From Pontibacter populi (GTDB taxonomy: Bacteria > Bacteroidota > Bacteroidia > Cytophagales > Hymenobacteraceae), in NCBI RefSeq assembly GCF_019336435.1, contig NZ_JAHWXQ010000002.1:930001-994000 (forward strand): a DNA stretch of 64,000 bases. Reading direction: 5' to 3'. Below the pieces are notes generated by a model. It had not been told where the DNA came from. It saw only the letters and a list, made by a program, of their open reading frames with translations, and did no database searches. This document shows, in pieces, positions 8,681 to 17,968 of the stretch (the first letter of the stretch is position 1; the number at the start of each line of letters is the position of its first letter). The translations under genes were made by a program, and so were the position numbers.

Positions 8681-9283
8681 ATGAACTTCGAAAAAGACCT
8701 GCACCTTGAGAGCGACTGTACCCTGTTAAGACCTCTACAACCCCATGACCTGGAGCAGATGCAAACGATAGCCCTCGATGCCGACACCTGGCGCTGGAAT
8801 GTTACGAAGATCGCCAACACACAAGACCTGCTGAACTGGGCGCATACCGCTTTTACCGACAGGCAACTGAAGCGTCGCTATAGTTTTGTGATACTTGATA
8901 AAACAACCGGCAGGCTGGCAGGCAGCACCAGTTACGGAAACATTTCGGAAGCAGATAAACGACTTGAGATCGGCTGGACCTGGATCGGCAAAGACTTCAG
9001 AGGCACCGGCCTGAATCGCCATTGTAAGTTTTTACTCCTAAGCTATGCCTTTGAAGTGTTGGATTACGAGCGGGTAGAGTTAAAAACAGATGTGCTGAAT
9101 GTAAGATCGAGGCAGGCGATGCGCAAAATTGGCGCTACCGAAGAGGGTGTTTTGCGAAGCCATACCCTGATGCACGATGGCCGCCGGCGCGATACCATTT
9201 ACTATAGCATCCTAAAGTCTGAGTGGCCACAGATAAAAGCCACCATTTTTGCAGACCTGGGCAGTTACAGCACACACGTGTAG
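8681..9283 (+). CDS. GNAT family N-acetyltransferase (RimJ/RimL-like)
   Basis: 200 residues. It opens with the RimL-style strand LRPLQPHDLEQM. The acetyl-CoA pyrophosphate loop is FRGTGLNRHCK near residues 107-117, followed by the helix LLLSYAFEVLDYERVELKT and the SRQAMRKIGATEEGVLR segment typical of RimJ/RimL-type acetyltransferases. It would transfer an acetyl group from acetyl-CoA to a protein N-terminus or small amine; the substrate is unknown. It starts about 30 bases after CTGAAAAC-rich sequence without a clear ribosome site, which is normal for this phylum. Confidence 0.88.
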   Translation: MNFEKDLHLESDCTLLRPLQPHDLEQMQTIALDADTWRWNVTKIANTQDLLNWAHTAFTDRQLKRRYSFVILDKTTGRLAGSTSYGNISEADKRLEIGWTWIGKDFRGTGLNRHCKFLLLSYAFEVLDYERVELKTDVLNVRSRQAMRKIGATEEGVLRSHTLMHDGRRRDTIYYSILKSEWPQIKATIFADLGSYSTHV

Positions 9284-9321
9284 TATTCTCCGTATAGTTT
9301 GGAAAATCACTGACTATCCTT

Positions 9322-9915
9322 TTGGACACTCCTAAACCACGACGTATTTTCCTGATCAGGCATGCAAAGCCACTGGTAACCAGCATAGGGTTTGTAAACG
9401 CAACCTATGCGCGCCAGTATATTTCTGATTACGATGCAGCCGATGTGGAGGAGTTTGTACTTACCCACGAGGCTATTCCTTATAAAGAGATAAAAAAAGT
9501 ACACTGCAGCACCCTGGTGCGCTCCCAGCTTACTGCCAAGGCTATTTTTGGCGATGATGTACAGTTGGTTATTGATGCTAACTTCCGGGAGTTTGAGCGC
9601 AGGATATTTTCATTACCCTTCATACACCTACCTATAAAACTATGGTTGTTAGGTGCCCGCATCTTATGGTTCCTGGGGTTTAACAGCTCTGGTATCGAAA
9701 CCTTTAAGCAAGCCCGCCAGCGCGCCAGCGCAGCAGCCAAACAATTAGCCAACGAAGCAAACCAGGAAACTATAGCTGTGCTGGTAGCCCATGGGTTACT
9801 TAACTTCTTTATCCGTCGCGAACTGAAGCGACTTGGCTGGCAGCAAACCCTGAAAGAGGGAAATAGTTTTGTCAGCGTAAATGCCTTCGAAAAAAAAGAA
9901 AATACTCTTCTTTAA
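9322..9915 (+). CDS. Histidine phosphatase family protein
   Basis: 197 residues of the phosphoglycerate-mutase-like superfamily. The phosphorylated-His motif is LIRHAKP near residues 11-17 and the second catalytic His is in LVAHGLLNFF near residue 155. The normal RHG reads RHA here, and a run of hydrophobic residues (IHLPIKLWLLGARILWFLGF, about 97-116) is larger than in cytosolic mutases. No ATG is available: the frame is open only from 9298, so TTG at 9322 is the best start (CTG at 9310 is the alternative). It follows the acetyltransferase by 38 bases and could be in its operon. Substrate unknown. Confidence 0.78.
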   Translation: MDTPKPRRIFLIRHAKPLVTSIGFVNATYARQYISDYDAADVEEFVLTHEAIPYKEIKKVHCSTLVRSQLTAKAIFGDDVQLVIDANFREFERRIFSLPFIHLPIKLWLLGARILWFLGFNSSGIETFKQARQRASAAAKQLANEANQETIAVLVAHGLLNFFIRRELKRLGWQQTLKEGNSFVSVNAFEKKENTLL

Positions 9916-9942
9916 AAAACCACAAAAATAACACTTAAAATA

Positions 9943-9962
9943 CCTTTATATACGTATAAGGG
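9943..9962. promoter_or_regulatory. Imperfect palindrome upstream of first susC-like gene
   Basis: CCTTTATA-TACG-TATAAGGG is a 20-bp inverted repeat with one mismatch, 80 bases before the SusC start. It could be an operator or promoter part. Confidence 0.3.
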
Positions 9963-10040
9963 TTTACTTTCATTTTCATATTCCCCGCCCTCACGACCCT
10001 AATAGCCAGCGCCTTATGTACAAACTTAAATTAGCAACCC

Positions 10041-13022
10041 ATGAAACGAATCTTACTATGCATGTTACTATGCGTCTGCACCATGGCAGGCAGCGCATGG
10101 GCCCAGACACAAGTCGTGTCTGGAAGAGTAACCTCCGCCACTGATGGCAGTGCACTGCCGGGAGTAACCATTCTTGAAAAAGGCACTTCCAACGGTGTTA
10201 CAACAAATTCAACCGGCGATTATCAGTTAACGGTAAGACCCAACGCCGTACTACAGTTCCGGTTTGTAGGCATGACAACACAGGAAATACCGGTAGGCGG
10301 GCGCTCAACTATAAATGTGAAGCTCCGCTCCGATGAACAACAACTGGAAGAAGTAGTGGTTGTAGGCTACGGCACTCAGCTAAAAGAGGAGCTGACCGGT
10401 AACGTGGCACAGGTATCGGGCGAGGATATCGCGAACATACCAGCCCCTTCCCTTGAGTCGGCGTTACAGGGCCGGGCAGCAGGCGTTTACATTAACCAGG
10501 GCAGCGGCAAACTCGGCTCCGGCATGAATATACGCGTACGGGGAGCCGCCTCAGTCTCCGCCAGTAACCAGCCCCTTTATGTGGTTGATGGCATCCCGGT
10601 AACTTCCTCAGATATCGGTACGACTAATGCAGAACCCCTGAACCCGATTGCCGACATCAACCCGAACGACATCGAATCCATTGAAATACTGAAAGATGCT
10701 TCGGCAGCCGCCATTTACGGTTCCCGGGCCTCAAACGGGGTAGTGATCATTACAACCAAGCGCGGAAAAGCAGGCAAAACAAACGTAAACTTTAACTACT
10801 ATACCGGCTTCAGCAGACCAACCAAGGTCAGGGAGTTTTTATCCGGGCCAGAATACATTGAGCTCTTCTCGGAAGCAGCAGAAAATGAAGGATATGACCC
10901 GGCAGAGATTTTCGATTTCTTTGGCCTGGATGTTAACTCAACTGTAGACCAGAACTGGGACGAAGAGCCTTTTCAGGATGGAAGTGTTTCGCAGTACGAA
11001 GTATCACTGAACGGAGGAAACGAGAAAACCCGCTTTTATATAAACGGCAACTATAACACCACCGACGGTATTATAGTTGGCAACGAATTCGACAGGGCGA
11101 GCGGCCGTCTCAACATTGACCACAGCATTTCAGACAGGTTTCGCCTGGGTACCAACTTATCGCTAATCCGTACGCTAAACAAGCGCGTATCCGACGACAA
11201 CGCCTTTTCCAACCCGATACAGCTGAACGCTATCCCATCTATTCAACCAAAAATAGACCCGGAGACCGGTGAACTGAACAGGCGCACCTTATACTATAAC
11301 AACCTGATAGACCAACGCGATGGCTTTAACGATGCACTGACCTACCGTACCATCAGCACCGGCTTCCTTGAATTCGACATTCTGAAGAACCTGCAATTCC
11401 GGACCGAGCATGGCGTGGACTTTCTGAACCTGCAGGAAGAACTATACCTGGGCAGATTAACAGAAGACGGTGGTCCTACAGGCTATGGCTATAACTCCCA
11501 GTTCACCTCCATCAACTATAACACCAACAACACGCTGAACTATAACACCCTGGTTAACGACATTCATAAACTTGATTTCCTCATCGGTTTCAGTTACCAG
11601 GATGCCAATTCCGAGTCTTCGTCTGTAGAGGCCAGGGGCTTCCCGAGCGACCGGTTTAAAAAGATTGTGAGTGCTTCCCGTATTATCAGTGGCAGCTCAA
11701 CCGGCACCGATTATGCTTTCCTTTCCTACTTCACCCGCGCCAACTATGTACTGAACGAGAAATACCTGTTTAGTGGCAGCGTGCGGGTAGATGGATCTTC
11801 CAGGTTTGGTAGCGAGAACCGGTTTGGTACTTTCCCGGCTGCTTCGGCAGGCTGGATCATTACCGGGGAAGATTTCCTGAGCGACAATTCTGTAGTAAGT
11901 TTTCTGAAGCTGCGTACCAGCTATGGCCTGACCGGTAATGCCGAGATCGCCAACTTTGCCCCGCTTGCTTTGTACAGCGCTGCAGCCTACGAAGAAGAAT
12001 CAGGGCTGATACCAACCACCTTGCCCAACCCCGACCTGCGCTGGGAAAAAACAAAACAGCTGGATGTCGGGCTGGACTACGGCTTTTTTAACGACCGCAT
12101 CACCGGTGAAATCGATTATTACATCAAAAAAACCGATGACCTGTTGCTGAATCTGCCCCTGCCGGCCACCAGTGGCTATAGTGTGATCACAAAAAACATC
12201 GGCAAACTAGAGAACAAAGGCTTTGAGTTCGTGATCAACACGCAGAACTTTGTTGGCGAATTTTCCTGGAACACGAACTTCAACATAGCCTTTAACCGCA
12301 ACGAAGTTACAGACCTGGGCGGCAACACTATTTTCGGCGATTCACGGGGATTAGGCCAGATACGCGAAGGCGAACCGATGGCTGTATTCTGGGGACCCAA
12401 ATACGCGGGTGTAGATCCAGACAACGGCGATGCGTTGTACTATGTGCGTGCCGGTAGCGATGAGGTTACCAACGATTACGGTCAGGCCGAACATCAGAAG
12501 CTGGGCAACCCAAATCCTAAAGCGCTTGGAGGTCTTACCAACAACTTAAGTTATAAAGGTTTTGACCTGAGCGCGCTGCTCCAGTTCGTGACCGGCAACG
12601 ACGTGTATAACATGGCCGGCTTCTTCCAGTCGGTAAACGGTGACTTTTTTGATAACCAGACAAGAGACCAGCTGGACAGATGGCAGGAACCGGGCGATAT
12701 TACCGATGTGCCCCAGGCGCGCCTTTTTGCAGGCAACGGCGCCGGCAAGTCGTCCCGCTGGATGCAGGATGGCTCTTTCCTGAGAATAAACTACGTGAAC
12801 CTAGGCTATAAATTACCTGTAGCTTGGATCAGTAAAGTAAAATTCACCTCTGCCCGGATTTACCTGCAGGCAACTAACCTGCATACTTTTACTGACTACG
12901 ACGGCTACGATCCGGAAGTGAATACCACTTATTTCGGGCGCAGCAATGTAATGCTTGGCCACGATTTTTATACGCCACCCCTGGCAAAGACCTTCACTCT
13001 TGGCGTTAACATCGGCCTCTAA
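10041..13022 (+). CDS. SusC-like TonB-dependent outer-membrane transporter
   Basis: 993 residues. Signal peptide 1-21 with cleavage after SAWA. Then a carboxypeptidase-regulatory-like N-terminal extension (about 25-105: VSGRVTSATDGSALPGVTI), the TonB-box-like LEEVVVVGYGTQ, a plug domain with the hallmark QPLYVVDGIPV and DIESIEILKDASAAAIYG motifs, and a 22-strand-type beta barrel ending in an aromatic-rich C-terminus (TLGVNIGL). It imports a large solute, bound first by the SusD-like lipoprotein encoded 19 bases downstream. No glycoside hydrolase, sulfatase or peptidase is in this operon, so the ligand is open. Confidence 0.95.
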   Translation: MKRILLCMLLCVCTMAGSAWAQTQVVSGRVTSATDGSALPGVTILEKGTSNGVTTNSTGDYQLTVRPNAVLQFRFVGMTTQEIPVGGRSTINVKLRSDEQQLEEVVVVGYGTQLKEELTGNVAQVSGEDIANIPAPSLESALQGRAAGVYINQGSGKLGSGMNIRVRGAASVSASNQPLYVVDGIPVTSSDIGTTNAEPLNPIADINPNDIESIEILKDASAAAIYGSRASNGVVIITTKRGKAGKTNVNFNYYTGFSRPTKVREFLSGPEYIELFSEAAENEGYDPAEIFDFFGLDVNSTVDQNWDEEPFQDGSVSQYEVSLNGGNEKTRFYINGNYNTTDGIIVGNEFDRASGRLNIDHSISDRFRLGTNLSLIRTLNKRVSDDNAFSNPIQLNAIPSIQPKIDPETGELNRRTLYYNNLIDQRDGFNDALTYRTISTGFLEFDILKNLQFRTEHGVDFLNLQEELYLGRLTEDGGPTGYGYNSQFTSINYNTNNTLNYNTLVNDIHKLDFLIGFSYQDANSESSSVEARGFPSDRFKKIVSASRIISGSSTGTDYAFLSYFTRANYVLNEKYLFSGSVRVDGSSRFGSENRFGTFPAASAGWIITGEDFLSDNSVVSFLKLRTSYGLTGNAEIANFAPLALYSAAAYEEESGLIPTTLPNPDLRWEKTKQLDVGLDYGFFNDRITGEIDYYIKKTDDLLLNLPLPATSGYSVITKNIGKLENKGFEFVINTQNFVGEFSWNTNFNIAFNRNEVTDLGGNTIFGDSRGLGQIREGEPMAVFWGPKYAGVDPDNGDALYYVRAGSDEVTNDYGQAEHQKLGNPNPKALGGLTNNLSYKGFDLSALLQFVTGNDVYNMAGFFQSVNGDFFDNQTRDQLDRWQEPGDITDVPQARLFAGNGAGKSSRWMQDGSFLRINYVNLGYKLPVAWISKVKFTSARIYLQATNLHTFTDYDGYDPEVNTTYFGRSNVMLGHDFYTPPLAKTFTLGVNIGL

Positions 13023-13041
13023 CCTTTAAAGCAGAACTGAC

Positions 13042-14481
13042 ATGAAACGAAATTATATATTACCTGCCATCCTATTTTTCCTGTTCCTTGGAGTTACCTC
13101 CTGCGACGACCTGCTGGATGTAGAACCGCAACAGTCAATTGATGCACGGGATGCCATAAACACTCCAGAAGACCTGCAGGGAGCCGTTATCGGGATGTAT
13201 ACGATCCTGGGCGAGCCCGAATTGTACGGTACCAACCTGCTGCTGCTACCAGAGTTGCAAGGGTCAGAAGAGAACCTTACCTGGCTGGGTACTTTTGCCG
13301 GCTACCGTCAGGTGAGCCTCAAGAATATGACAGCAGAAAACTCAGAGGCGCAACGCACCTGGGTAACAGCTTATGAAGGAATAAACCTGGCCAACATCAT
13401 CCTGAGCAAACTGGACATAATGGACGAAGAACCGGAGGAACGGGACCGTATAGAGGGAGAAGCTTTATTTGTGCGGGGCATTCTGCATTTTGAGCTGGTA
13501 CGGCTCTATGCCAAAGCCTGGAACGACGGAGATCCTGCCTCGAACCTGGGAGTCCCTGTACGTACCACACCAGTCACTACCGAATCCGAAGCTGCTACGC
13601 CTCCTACCCGCAATACTGTAGCCGAGGTGTATGCCCAGGTGTTAGAGGATTTGGAAAGAGCTAAAGAACTGTTGCCTGATCGTAATAATGAGCGGGCCAA
13701 TACTTATGCCGCCAGTGGTTTTCTTTCCCGGGTTTATCTGCAGCAGCAGAACTATGAAGGTGCCCGCGACGAGGCGAACAGGGTAATAGAAGAAGGTGGC
13801 TATGAGCTGAACCCTACGGTTACCGCTATTTTCCGGAACGATAACACCGCCGAGGCCATTTTCGAGATTCAGCAGAACGACCAGAACAATGCCGGTACCG
13901 CCAACGACGGTCTGGCCACGTTTTATGCTGACCTGGAAGGCGTAGGCCGCGCTGACATAAGCGTGAATACTGAATTTTCGGACACAAACCCGAACAGATA
14001 CACCACCTACGACCTGTACGAAGAGAACGACACCCGGCTAACCGCCCTGTTCTATACCGGCTTTAATTTCGGTGCGATCACAACAAGTAAGTGGCTGAGT
14101 TTCGGGCAGAACATTCCTGTTATACGTCTGGCAGAAATGTACCTGACACGGGCAGAAGCCAACTTCAGGCTGGGCACAGCCATTGGCGCCACGCCTGCAG
14201 AAGACATAAACAGGATTCGGACACGTGCCGGAATAAGCCCGTTAGGTAGTGTTACTCTGGAACAGATCCTGCTCGAGCGCAGGCTGGAACTTGCCTTCGA
14301 AGGATTCAGGATTCATGACCTGAAGCGTACCGAAACTGACTTGGTAGGCAGAGATCCGGAAACAGGAGATATCGATTACGTAATTCCGTGGAATGATGAA
14401 ATGCTGGTCTTCCCGATACCACGCCGGGAGATAGACGCCAGCAAAGGATCGCTGGTACAAAACCCTCCGTACGGAGACTAA
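13042..14481 (+). CDS. SusD/RagB-like surface lipoprotein
   Basis: 479 residues. Lipoprotein signal peptide with lipobox GVTSC (Cys21) followed by Asp-Asp, as expected for surface-exported Bacteroidota lipoproteins. The N-terminal helical TPR part (LANIILSKLD, EGEALFVRGILHFELVRLYAKAW) and the C-terminal RLAEMYLTRAEANFR and ERRLELAFEGFRIHDLKR blocks are diagnostic of RagB/SusD. It should cap the partner SusC transporter and bind its ligand at the cell surface. A strong terminator follows. Confidence 0.95.
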   Translation: MKRNYILPAILFFLFLGVTSCDDLLDVEPQQSIDARDAINTPEDLQGAVIGMYTILGEPELYGTNLLLLPELQGSEENLTWLGTFAGYRQVSLKNMTAENSEAQRTWVTAYEGINLANIILSKLDIMDEEPEERDRIEGEALFVRGILHFELVRLYAKAWNDGDPASNLGVPVRTTPVTTESEAATPPTRNTVAEVYAQVLEDLERAKELLPDRNNERANTYAASGFLSRVYLQQQNYEGARDEANRVIEEGGYELNPTVTAIFRNDNTAEAIFEIQQNDQNNAGTANDGLATFYADLEGVGRADISVNTEFSDTNPNRYTTYDLYEENDTRLTALFYTGFNFGAITTSKWLSFGQNIPVIRLAEMYLTRAEANFRLGTAIGATPAEDINRIRTRAGISPLGSVTLEQILLERRLELAFEGFRIHDLKRTETDLVGRDPETGDIDYVIPWNDEMLVFPIPRREIDASKGSLVQNPPYGD

Positions 14482-14500
14482 CCTAATTTACTACCAGTAA

Positions 14501-14537
14501 TAATAAAGGCTCCTGAAATTATCAGGAGCCTTTATTA
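14501..14537 (+). terminator. Rho-independent terminator after first susC/susD pair
   Basis: 16-bp perfect stem, core AAAGGCTCCTGA / TCAGGAGCCTTT, five-base loop AATTA, T-rich 3' arm. Confidence 0.9.
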
Positions 14538-14671
14538 TTTACAAGGGAACAGAGTTTACGAAGCATCATATCCAAAACAGGCTTTTTCACTACTCCCAAC
14601 TATAAACCATACTTATAACTACCTCTACTCCAACCACCTCCACAACTACAATTAGAAATTCTTTTTATATT

Positions 14672-14707
14672 AACTAAACTTTTAGTTGTTAAACTAAGTA
14701 TTTAGTT
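14672..14707. promoter_or_regulatory. Two tandem BlaI-type operators
   Basis: Two perfect copies of AACTAA-N4-TTAGTT at 14672-14687 and 14692-14707, with centres exactly 20 bp apart, so nearly on the same face of the helix. They sit 32 bases before the blaI-like start. BlaI/MecI dimers bind inverted repeats of this kind in front of their own operon, so autoregulation is the natural reading. Confidence 0.75.
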
Positions 14708-14738
14708 ATATATTCATCTCAATATTCCCCTTACCCCT

Positions 14739-15131
14739 ATGAAAGAACTCACCAAGGCAGAAGAAGAAATCATGCAGATCCTCTGGAAAATTGAGAAAGG
14801 ATTTGTGAAAGACATTATCGAACAGATGCCTGAGCCGCGCCCTGCCTACAACACGGTATCAACTATAGTTCGGATACTGGAAAAGAAAGGCTTTGTAGGT
14901 TATAACGCTTTTGGTAAAACACACGAGTACTTCCCGCTCGTTGCCGAAGACAAGTACAAGAGCTTTTTTCTGAAGAATTTTATGAGCGGCTACTTTGGCG
15001 GCTCTTTCGAGAAACTGGTTTCGTTTTTTGCCAAGGATAATAACCTGGATGTGAAAGAGCTGGACCAGCTGATGCGCCATGTAAAAGAAGACCTGAACGA
15101 AAACGAACAGCAAAATGGAAGTGCTCGGTAA
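14739..15131 (+). CDS. BlaI/MecI/CopY family transcriptional repressor
   Basis: 130 residues. The N-terminal winged helix begins LTKAEEEIMQILWKIEKGFVKDIIEQM, continues PAYNTVSTIVRILEKKGFV (recognition helix and wing), and ends in a dimerisation part (LVSFFAKDNNLDVKELDQLM). In beta-lactam systems the partner metallopeptidase cleaves the repressor; here the partner overlaps it by 17 bases. Two matching palindromes lie upstream. The controlled process is probably envelope stress rather than antibiotic resistance, since no beta-lactamase gene is present (inference). Confidence 0.93.
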   Translation: MKELTKAEEEIMQILWKIEKGFVKDIIEQMPEPRPAYNTVSTIVRILEKKGFVGYNAFGKTHEYFPLVAEDKYKSFFLKNFMSGYFGGSFEKLVSFFAKDNNLDVKELDQLMRHVKEDLNENEQQNGSAR

Positions 15132-16539
15132 TTACATCATCCAATCGGGGCTGTGCCTGCTCCTGTTCTATTTGTTTTATGTATCGGTGCTGCGCAGTTA
15201 TCCGAAGCCGGCTTACAACAGAGTTTATCTGCTGGCTGCCCCTGTTGCAGCGCTGGTATTTCCGTTAATTGATCTTCCATTGCCATTTGTGCCGCAATAC
15301 AACCTTGCTCCTGCCCTTTCGGCTATACCATTGGCTGAAGTTACCATAACCGGTTACGTGCCCGATGGGCAGGCCAGCACAGGTTTTATAGTTCCGCCCA
15401 CACTTATAGTTAGCGTGCTGTATAGTTTAGTAGCTTTTGCATTACTTACCAGGCTGGGCGTACAGTTATTCCGGTTAAAAAAGCTTGTTGATACTGCAAA
15501 TCCGATTAATACTATAGATACCACTGCAACAGTACTGCAAACCGGCAATAACTATCCGACCTTTGCCTTCCTAAACTATATTTTCGTAAACCACCAGCAC
15601 CACTTAACCGACCAGGAAAAGCAACAGGTAATAGCCCACGAACTGGCCCACGTCAGATTGCGCCATACCTACGATGTTCTGTACTATGAGCTTCTGACCG
15701 CCCTTTTATGGTTTAACCCGCTGATCTGGTTGCTTAAAACAGAGCTCCGCGATGTGCATGAATACCAGGCAGATGCAGCAGTAATAGCAGTTTATCAGCC
15801 ACAGGCCTACACTACCTTACTGGCAAAAGAAGCGCTGTATAAAACAGGTATTCCGGTGGGAAGCTACTTCCAGAAACCACAGGTTTTTAAACGCCTGCAC
15901 ATGCTTCAGAAAAACGGCCAGAAAACCGGAGTGCTTCGTCCGTTACTGGTACTTCCACTCCTGCTGGCAATGCTCTTTATTTTTTCTTCGAAAGATGTTA
16001 CCGCCGATATGATGCCTTCGCTTACCAAACCGGAAACACAGACTGCACAACCGGAACAAGTACAAACTATAGCTGAGGCACCGCAGCAAATACCGGAAGT
16101 AATGGTAACTGCAAAAACCCCTGAAAAAGCATTGCCTGCTACCAAGCCCGAACAAGCAGTGGAGAAACCTATAGTTACAGAAAACCTGCCCCAACCGGAA
16201 ACTGAGCCAAACGCAGAAAAGCCATACGAATTTGTAGAGCAGATGCCTCAGTTTGCAGGCGGCGAACTGGAAATGCAGAAATTTATCGCCCGTAGTATCC
16301 GCTATCCGAAAACCACAAAAGAGGCAGGCATCGCAGGATTGGTAGTCGCCAGTTTTATAGTTGAACCCGATGGCTCGCTATCGAACATCACCATACTGAA
16401 AGGCCTGGATGAAGCCGCCGACCAGGAAGCCCGGCGTGTAATTGAAGCCATGAGCGGCAAGTGGGAGCCCGGTAAGCAGAACGGAAATGTTGTGCCTGTA
16501 CGATTTACCATCCCGATTCGCTTTGCGCTTGTAAACTAG
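15115..16539 (+). CDS. M56 (BlaR1-like) membrane metallopeptidase with TonB C-terminal domain
   Basis: 474 residues. Membrane segments near 5-25, 38-55, 95-115, 192-207 and 275-291. The zinc site is HELAH (His175, Glu176, His179) with Glu216 in EYQADA, the BlaR1/M56 pattern. After the last helix comes a Pro/Glu/Thr-rich periplasmic linker (about 300-365) and then, instead of a penicillin-binding sensor domain, a TonB-CTD-like module (about 370-474: FVEQMPQFAGGELEMQKFI, IRYP, GLVVASFIVEPDGSLS, KWEPGKQNG, VRFTIPIRF). It should cleave the co-encoded BlaI-like repressor on a periplasmic signal; what is sensed is unknown. Confidence 0.9.
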   Translation: MEVLGNYIIQSGLCLLLFYLFYVSVLRSYPKPAYNRVYLLAAPVAALVFPLIDLPLPFVPQYNLAPALSAIPLAEVTITGYVPDGQASTGFIVPPTLIVSVLYSLVAFALLTRLGVQLFRLKKLVDTANPINTIDTTATVLQTGNNYPTFAFLNYIFVNHQHHLTDQEKQQVIAHELAHVRLRHTYDVLYYELLTALLWFNPLIWLLKTELRDVHEYQADAAVIAVYQPQAYTTLLAKEALYKTGIPVGSYFQKPQVFKRLHMLQKNGQKTGVLRPLLVLPLLLAMLFIFSSKDVTADMMPSLTKPETQTAQPEQVQTIAEAPQQIPEVMVTAKTPEKALPATKPEQAVEKPIVTENLPQPETEPNAEKPYEFVEQMPQFAGGELEMQKFIARSIRYPKTTKEAGIAGLVVASFIVEPDGSLSNITILKGLDEAADQEARRVIEAMSGKWEPGKQNGNVVPVRFTIPIRFALVN

Positions 16540-16637
16540 CAAAAACCACATATTCTCCCTGATTAACCCGGTTTAAGTGCCGGGGCAGGATTATTATTGT
16601 CTTCTAAATCCTTAACTCAAACTATAAACATACGACC

Positions 16638-17918
16638 ATGAAAAACCTGACTACGCTTAAAACCTTGCTGGCAGCGCCCCTAATGGCATTTGCAGTAGCA
16701 GTTGTAGTGCCTTCTGTAACGATAGCACAGAATAAAATTCAGGAAAATAAAATATTCTCCTATGTGGATCAGATGCCAAAATTTGAAGGCGGTGAAACAG
16801 AGATGATGAAGTTTATGGCCGGCAACATCGCCTACCCTGCCGATGCCAAAGCCAACGGCCTGGAAGGACTGGTAGTAGTTTCATTTGTGATTGAGGAAAC
16901 CGGTAAGGTAAAAGATGCGAAGGTTCTTAAAAAACTGGGCCGTGGTACCGACGAGGAAGCGCTGCGCGTAGTGAACCTGACCAGCGGAAAATGGACGCCA
17001 GGCAGCCAGAATGGCAAAATCGTACCGGTACAGTTTACCTTGCCTATCAGGTTTAGCCTGAGCGAAGCAGAAAGAGCCGCCACCGCTGACAAAGCGAACC
17101 AAATGCCACAATTTAAAGGCGGCCCGGAAGCCATGCAGCAAACGATAGCCGCGTATCTGCAACTGCCCGAAGAGGCAAAAAAAGAGAATCTGGATGCCAG
17201 AGTTATAGTTAAGTTTTATGTGGAAAAAGACGGCACCGTTTCTAACATCAGGCTGGATGGCACCAAACTTAAGAAAACCATTGGCGCAGACGCTGACATG
17301 GATTACATGGATGCCTCCACGTTTCAGGTACAGAACAAGGTCATGTTAGCAAAATTAGCGGAAGCCGCACTGGCAGCCGTTGCAGCTACTTCAGGTAAAT
17401 GGGAACCGGCTACCAAAAACGGGCAGGCAACAGGCGCAGAACTGGTACTCCCGGTGCAGTTCTATAGTTCGGCAAATATGGCAAACCAAAAACAGATGAA
17501 TACACCGGCGATGAGCAAATACACTAAAGAGTTTTATGCGCTGGATGAAGTAGATGTGCAGCCTGTTTTTAAGGATGGCTCTTTCGAACGGTATATGGCA
17601 AAGAACCTGCGCTACCCTGCCACCTCTTTTGAAGGTTACGTAGAAACCGGTTTTGTATTAAAGGCTGATGGCACCTTAATGGGTCCGTTATTTTATGCTC
17701 AGCCAACAAGCAACACAACAGAAAACGCAGCCATTTATAATGAAATAAAGAAGCTGGTAACATCACTGGAAGGCAAATGGGAACCCGCCAAAGTGGACGG
17801 TAAACCGGTAACTGTCACTAAAAAAATAACGATACAGTTCGTGACAAACGATGGCAGTAAAAAGCCTGCAGATACGTCTGGTAAAAAGGCAGATGTTGTA
17901 ATTACAAAACTTAAATAA
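16638..17918 (+). CDS. Exported protein with three tandem TonB C-terminal-like domains
   Basis: 426 residues. Signal peptide about 1-30 (ending SVTIAQ). Three consecutive units, each with QMP.F.GG-like start, a YP turn, a V.F.V..DG.V strand pair and a GKWEP/GKWTP turn: about 40-140, 155-280 and 305-410. The first closely resembles the C-terminal module of the M56 protein just upstream. There is no N-terminal membrane anchor and no proline-rich spanner as in true TonB, so it is probably a soluble periplasmic protein. It may compete with or regulate TonB-like contacts, or be the signal partner of the M56 sensor (inference). Confidence 0.75.
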   Translation: MKNLTTLKTLLAAPLMAFAVAVVVPSVTIAQNKIQENKIFSYVDQMPKFEGGETEMMKFMAGNIAYPADAKANGLEGLVVVSFVIEETGKVKDAKVLKKLGRGTDEEALRVVNLTSGKWTPGSQNGKIVPVQFTLPIRFSLSEAERAATADKANQMPQFKGGPEAMQQTIAAYLQLPEEAKKENLDARVIVKFYVEKDGTVSNIRLDGTKLKKTIGADADMDYMDASTFQVQNKVMLAKLAEAALAAVAATSGKWEPATKNGQATGAELVLPVQFYSSANMANQKQMNTPAMSKYTKEFYALDEVDVQPVFKDGSFERYMAKNLRYPATSFEGYVETGFVLKADGTLMGPLFYAQPTSNTTENAAIYNEIKKLVTSLEGKWEPAKVDGKPVTVTKKITIQFVTNDGSKKPADTSGKKADVVITKLK

Positions 17919-17968
17919 TTATCAGCTATAGTTCAGAAGGCTATCTCACAAATTAAATTACATCAACG

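Noticed and set aside
9295..9310. TATAGTTTG as a promoter -7 box before the histidine phosphatase gene
   Set aside because: Spacing is TA-N3-TTTG, not TAnnTTTG, and the heptamer TATAGTT occurs everywhere, so it cannot be read as a promoter.
14739..16539. Beta-lactam resistance operon
   Set aside because: No beta-lactamase or low-affinity penicillin-binding protein is encoded, and the sensor lacks a penicillin-binding domain.
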